Shown piece by piece: positions 62,952 to 64,000 of a DNA stretch of 64,000 nt (the first letter of the stretch is position 1; each line of letters begins with the position of its first letter). The stretch comes from Mesostigma viride. Lineage: Eukaryota > Streptophyta > Mesostigmatophyceae > Mesostigmatales > Mesostigmataceae. The stretch lies in contig RPFO01000175.1 of NCBI GenBank assembly GCA_009746045.1, forward strand, positions 4,976,414-5,040,413. Reading direction: 5' to 3'. Under the pieces are notes generated by a model, which searched no databases, was not told the DNA's origin, and saw only the letters and a program-made list of their open reading frames with translations. A program made the translations under genes and the position numbers.

Positions 62952-63563
62952 CCGAGATTAATTAAGAGGTACCTTGAAATTAAATAAGACGCATACCTCT
63001 ATCGAGATATATGTTCGGAGGCGAATTTCTATTGGCGTTAATTTGTAGTATTGTACGAAAACATGTCAAGGGTGACGGAAAGAAGGACTTATGTTCCAAA
63101 TTCAATTCAATGCACGACGGTATTGGACGGAGTTCCCGGTCTGGCAAGCGGATTTTGGATCTCACGTTCAGAAAAGGGCTTGGGTACACGACGCGGCGCG
63201 ACGTACGCTGTAAAATGGCTCGCAGAAAAGGAACCGTGGCGACTATTTGGCGCCGCGTCGGTCTTGACGTTGTTTGCTCCGTTGGATCTGCATCTACGGC
63301 GTTCGTGGGTTGTTTCGAAACCCGGTCGATGAGATTTTACGGAGAAGTAGGGTATATAAGTGATCTTTATTGTTTTCTTGATATAAGTGATCCTTTTTTG
63401 ACCAAGCGGTGAACTGAATGTAGAAGTCGGAATAAATTATACGGTCGGACACGTTGTCGTACTATTCTACAACTTAATGCCAATAGAAATTCGCCTCCAA
63501 AAATATATCTGGATAGAGGTATGCCTCTTATTTAATTTCAAGGTACCTCTTATTTAATCTCGG
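62952..63563. mobile_element. Array element 2: 90-bp terminal inverted repeats
   Basis: Same structure as element 1. Here the frame from 63011 is open for 133 residues (to 63412), including KMARRKGTVATIWRRVGLDV. A second frame, 63051-63332, is also open. No known domain. Confidence 0.82.
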
Positions 63564-63709
63564 GCGGCGCCCTCCGGGAGTCGGGGTAAAATTGGTTAAT
63601 TTGTAAACTGGGGACAACCTAGTCAGTAAAAAAAAGTCTGGGGAGTCGGTTTAAAATTGGCTCTTTTTTAGCAAATTTAGCAAATTAGCAAATTAGCGGA
63701 AGGCGGGGG

Positions 63710-64000
63710 CCGAGATTAATTAAGAGGTACCTTGAAATTAAATAAGACGCATACCTCTATCGAGATATATGTTCGGAGGCGAACTTCTATTGGCGTTAAT
63801 TTGTAGTATTGTACGAAAACATGTCAAGGGTGACGGAAAGAAGGACTTATGTTCCAAATTCAATTCAATGCACGACGGTATTGGACGGAGTTCCCGGTCT
63901 GGCAAGCGGATTTTGGATCTCACGTTCAGAAAAGGGCTTGGGTACACGACGCGGCGCGACGTACGCTGTAAAATGGCTCGCAGAAAAGGAACCGTGGCGA
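63710..64000. mobile_element. Array element 3, cut by the window end
   Basis: Begins CCGAGATTAATTAAGAGGTA and matches element 2 almost base for base through the last visible position. The right arm lies outside the window. Confidence 0.82.

Larger units (their letters stand above)
62047..64000. repeat. Tandem array of a 0.76-0.84-kb unit, continuing past the window
   Basis: Three successive units begin ATGTTCGGAGGCGAA at 62176, 63011 and 63769 (periods 835 and 758). Each unit is a 611-612-bp body with inverted ends plus a 146-224-bp linker of GTCGGGGTAAAATTGG, AGCAAATTTAGCAAATTAGC and GGAAGGCGGGG words. The longer first linker has an internal duplication. Copies are nearly identical. Confidence 0.93.

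Overview
The window looks like nuclear DNA of a repeat-rich green alga. The genes are split by GT-AG introns (one probable GC-AG). Two genes are typical of the green plastid lineage: a chloroplast EF-Ts polyprotein with S1 domains, and a pair of DUF2996 proteins. The largest gene resembles a plant-type ePHD/AAA chromatin ATPase. I cannot name the species; a prasinophyte-like alga is a guess.

Layout. 1-8.7 kb: a DDE-like transposase gene (2932-6416) next to a higher-order tandem repeat, otherwise unassigned DNA. 8.7-12.6 kb: a graveyard of LINE reverse-transcriptase fragments, tRNA-derived SINE copies and a 1.4-kb element with near-perfect 237-bp inverted arms. 13.7-16.0 kb (minus): intronless EF-Ts polyprotein. 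17.4-22.4 kb (plus): a BASS-family transporter whose first intron carries a 1-kb CCCT array and a CCCA array. 24.6-27.2 and 33.5-35.8 kb (plus): two paralogous DUF2996 genes. Between them lie a decayed LINE ORF1, a 0.8-kb GTAA/GTAG array and an intronless COX17 gene (minus). 37.7-55.7 kb (minus): a 13-exon gene for a protein of about 2,700 residues with an extended PHD finger, an intact AAA domain, a degenerate AAA domain and a bromodomain-like remnant. 55.9-64 kb: nested MITEs, LINE pieces, a piggyBac-like non-autonomous element, a LINE ORF1, a TTCAA microsatellite and a tandem array of a 0.6-kb element with 90-bp inverted ends that runs off the window.

The housekeeping genes act in organelles (plastid translation, thylakoid NDH-type function, plastid metabolite transport, mitochondrial copper delivery) and in chromatin. 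Nothing suggests a co-regulated cluster. The most unusual feature is in the introns: nearly every long one has its own private satellite. In four introns of three genes, the tandem duplication includes the exon end and 5' splice site, so the intron begins with a ladder of donor copies.
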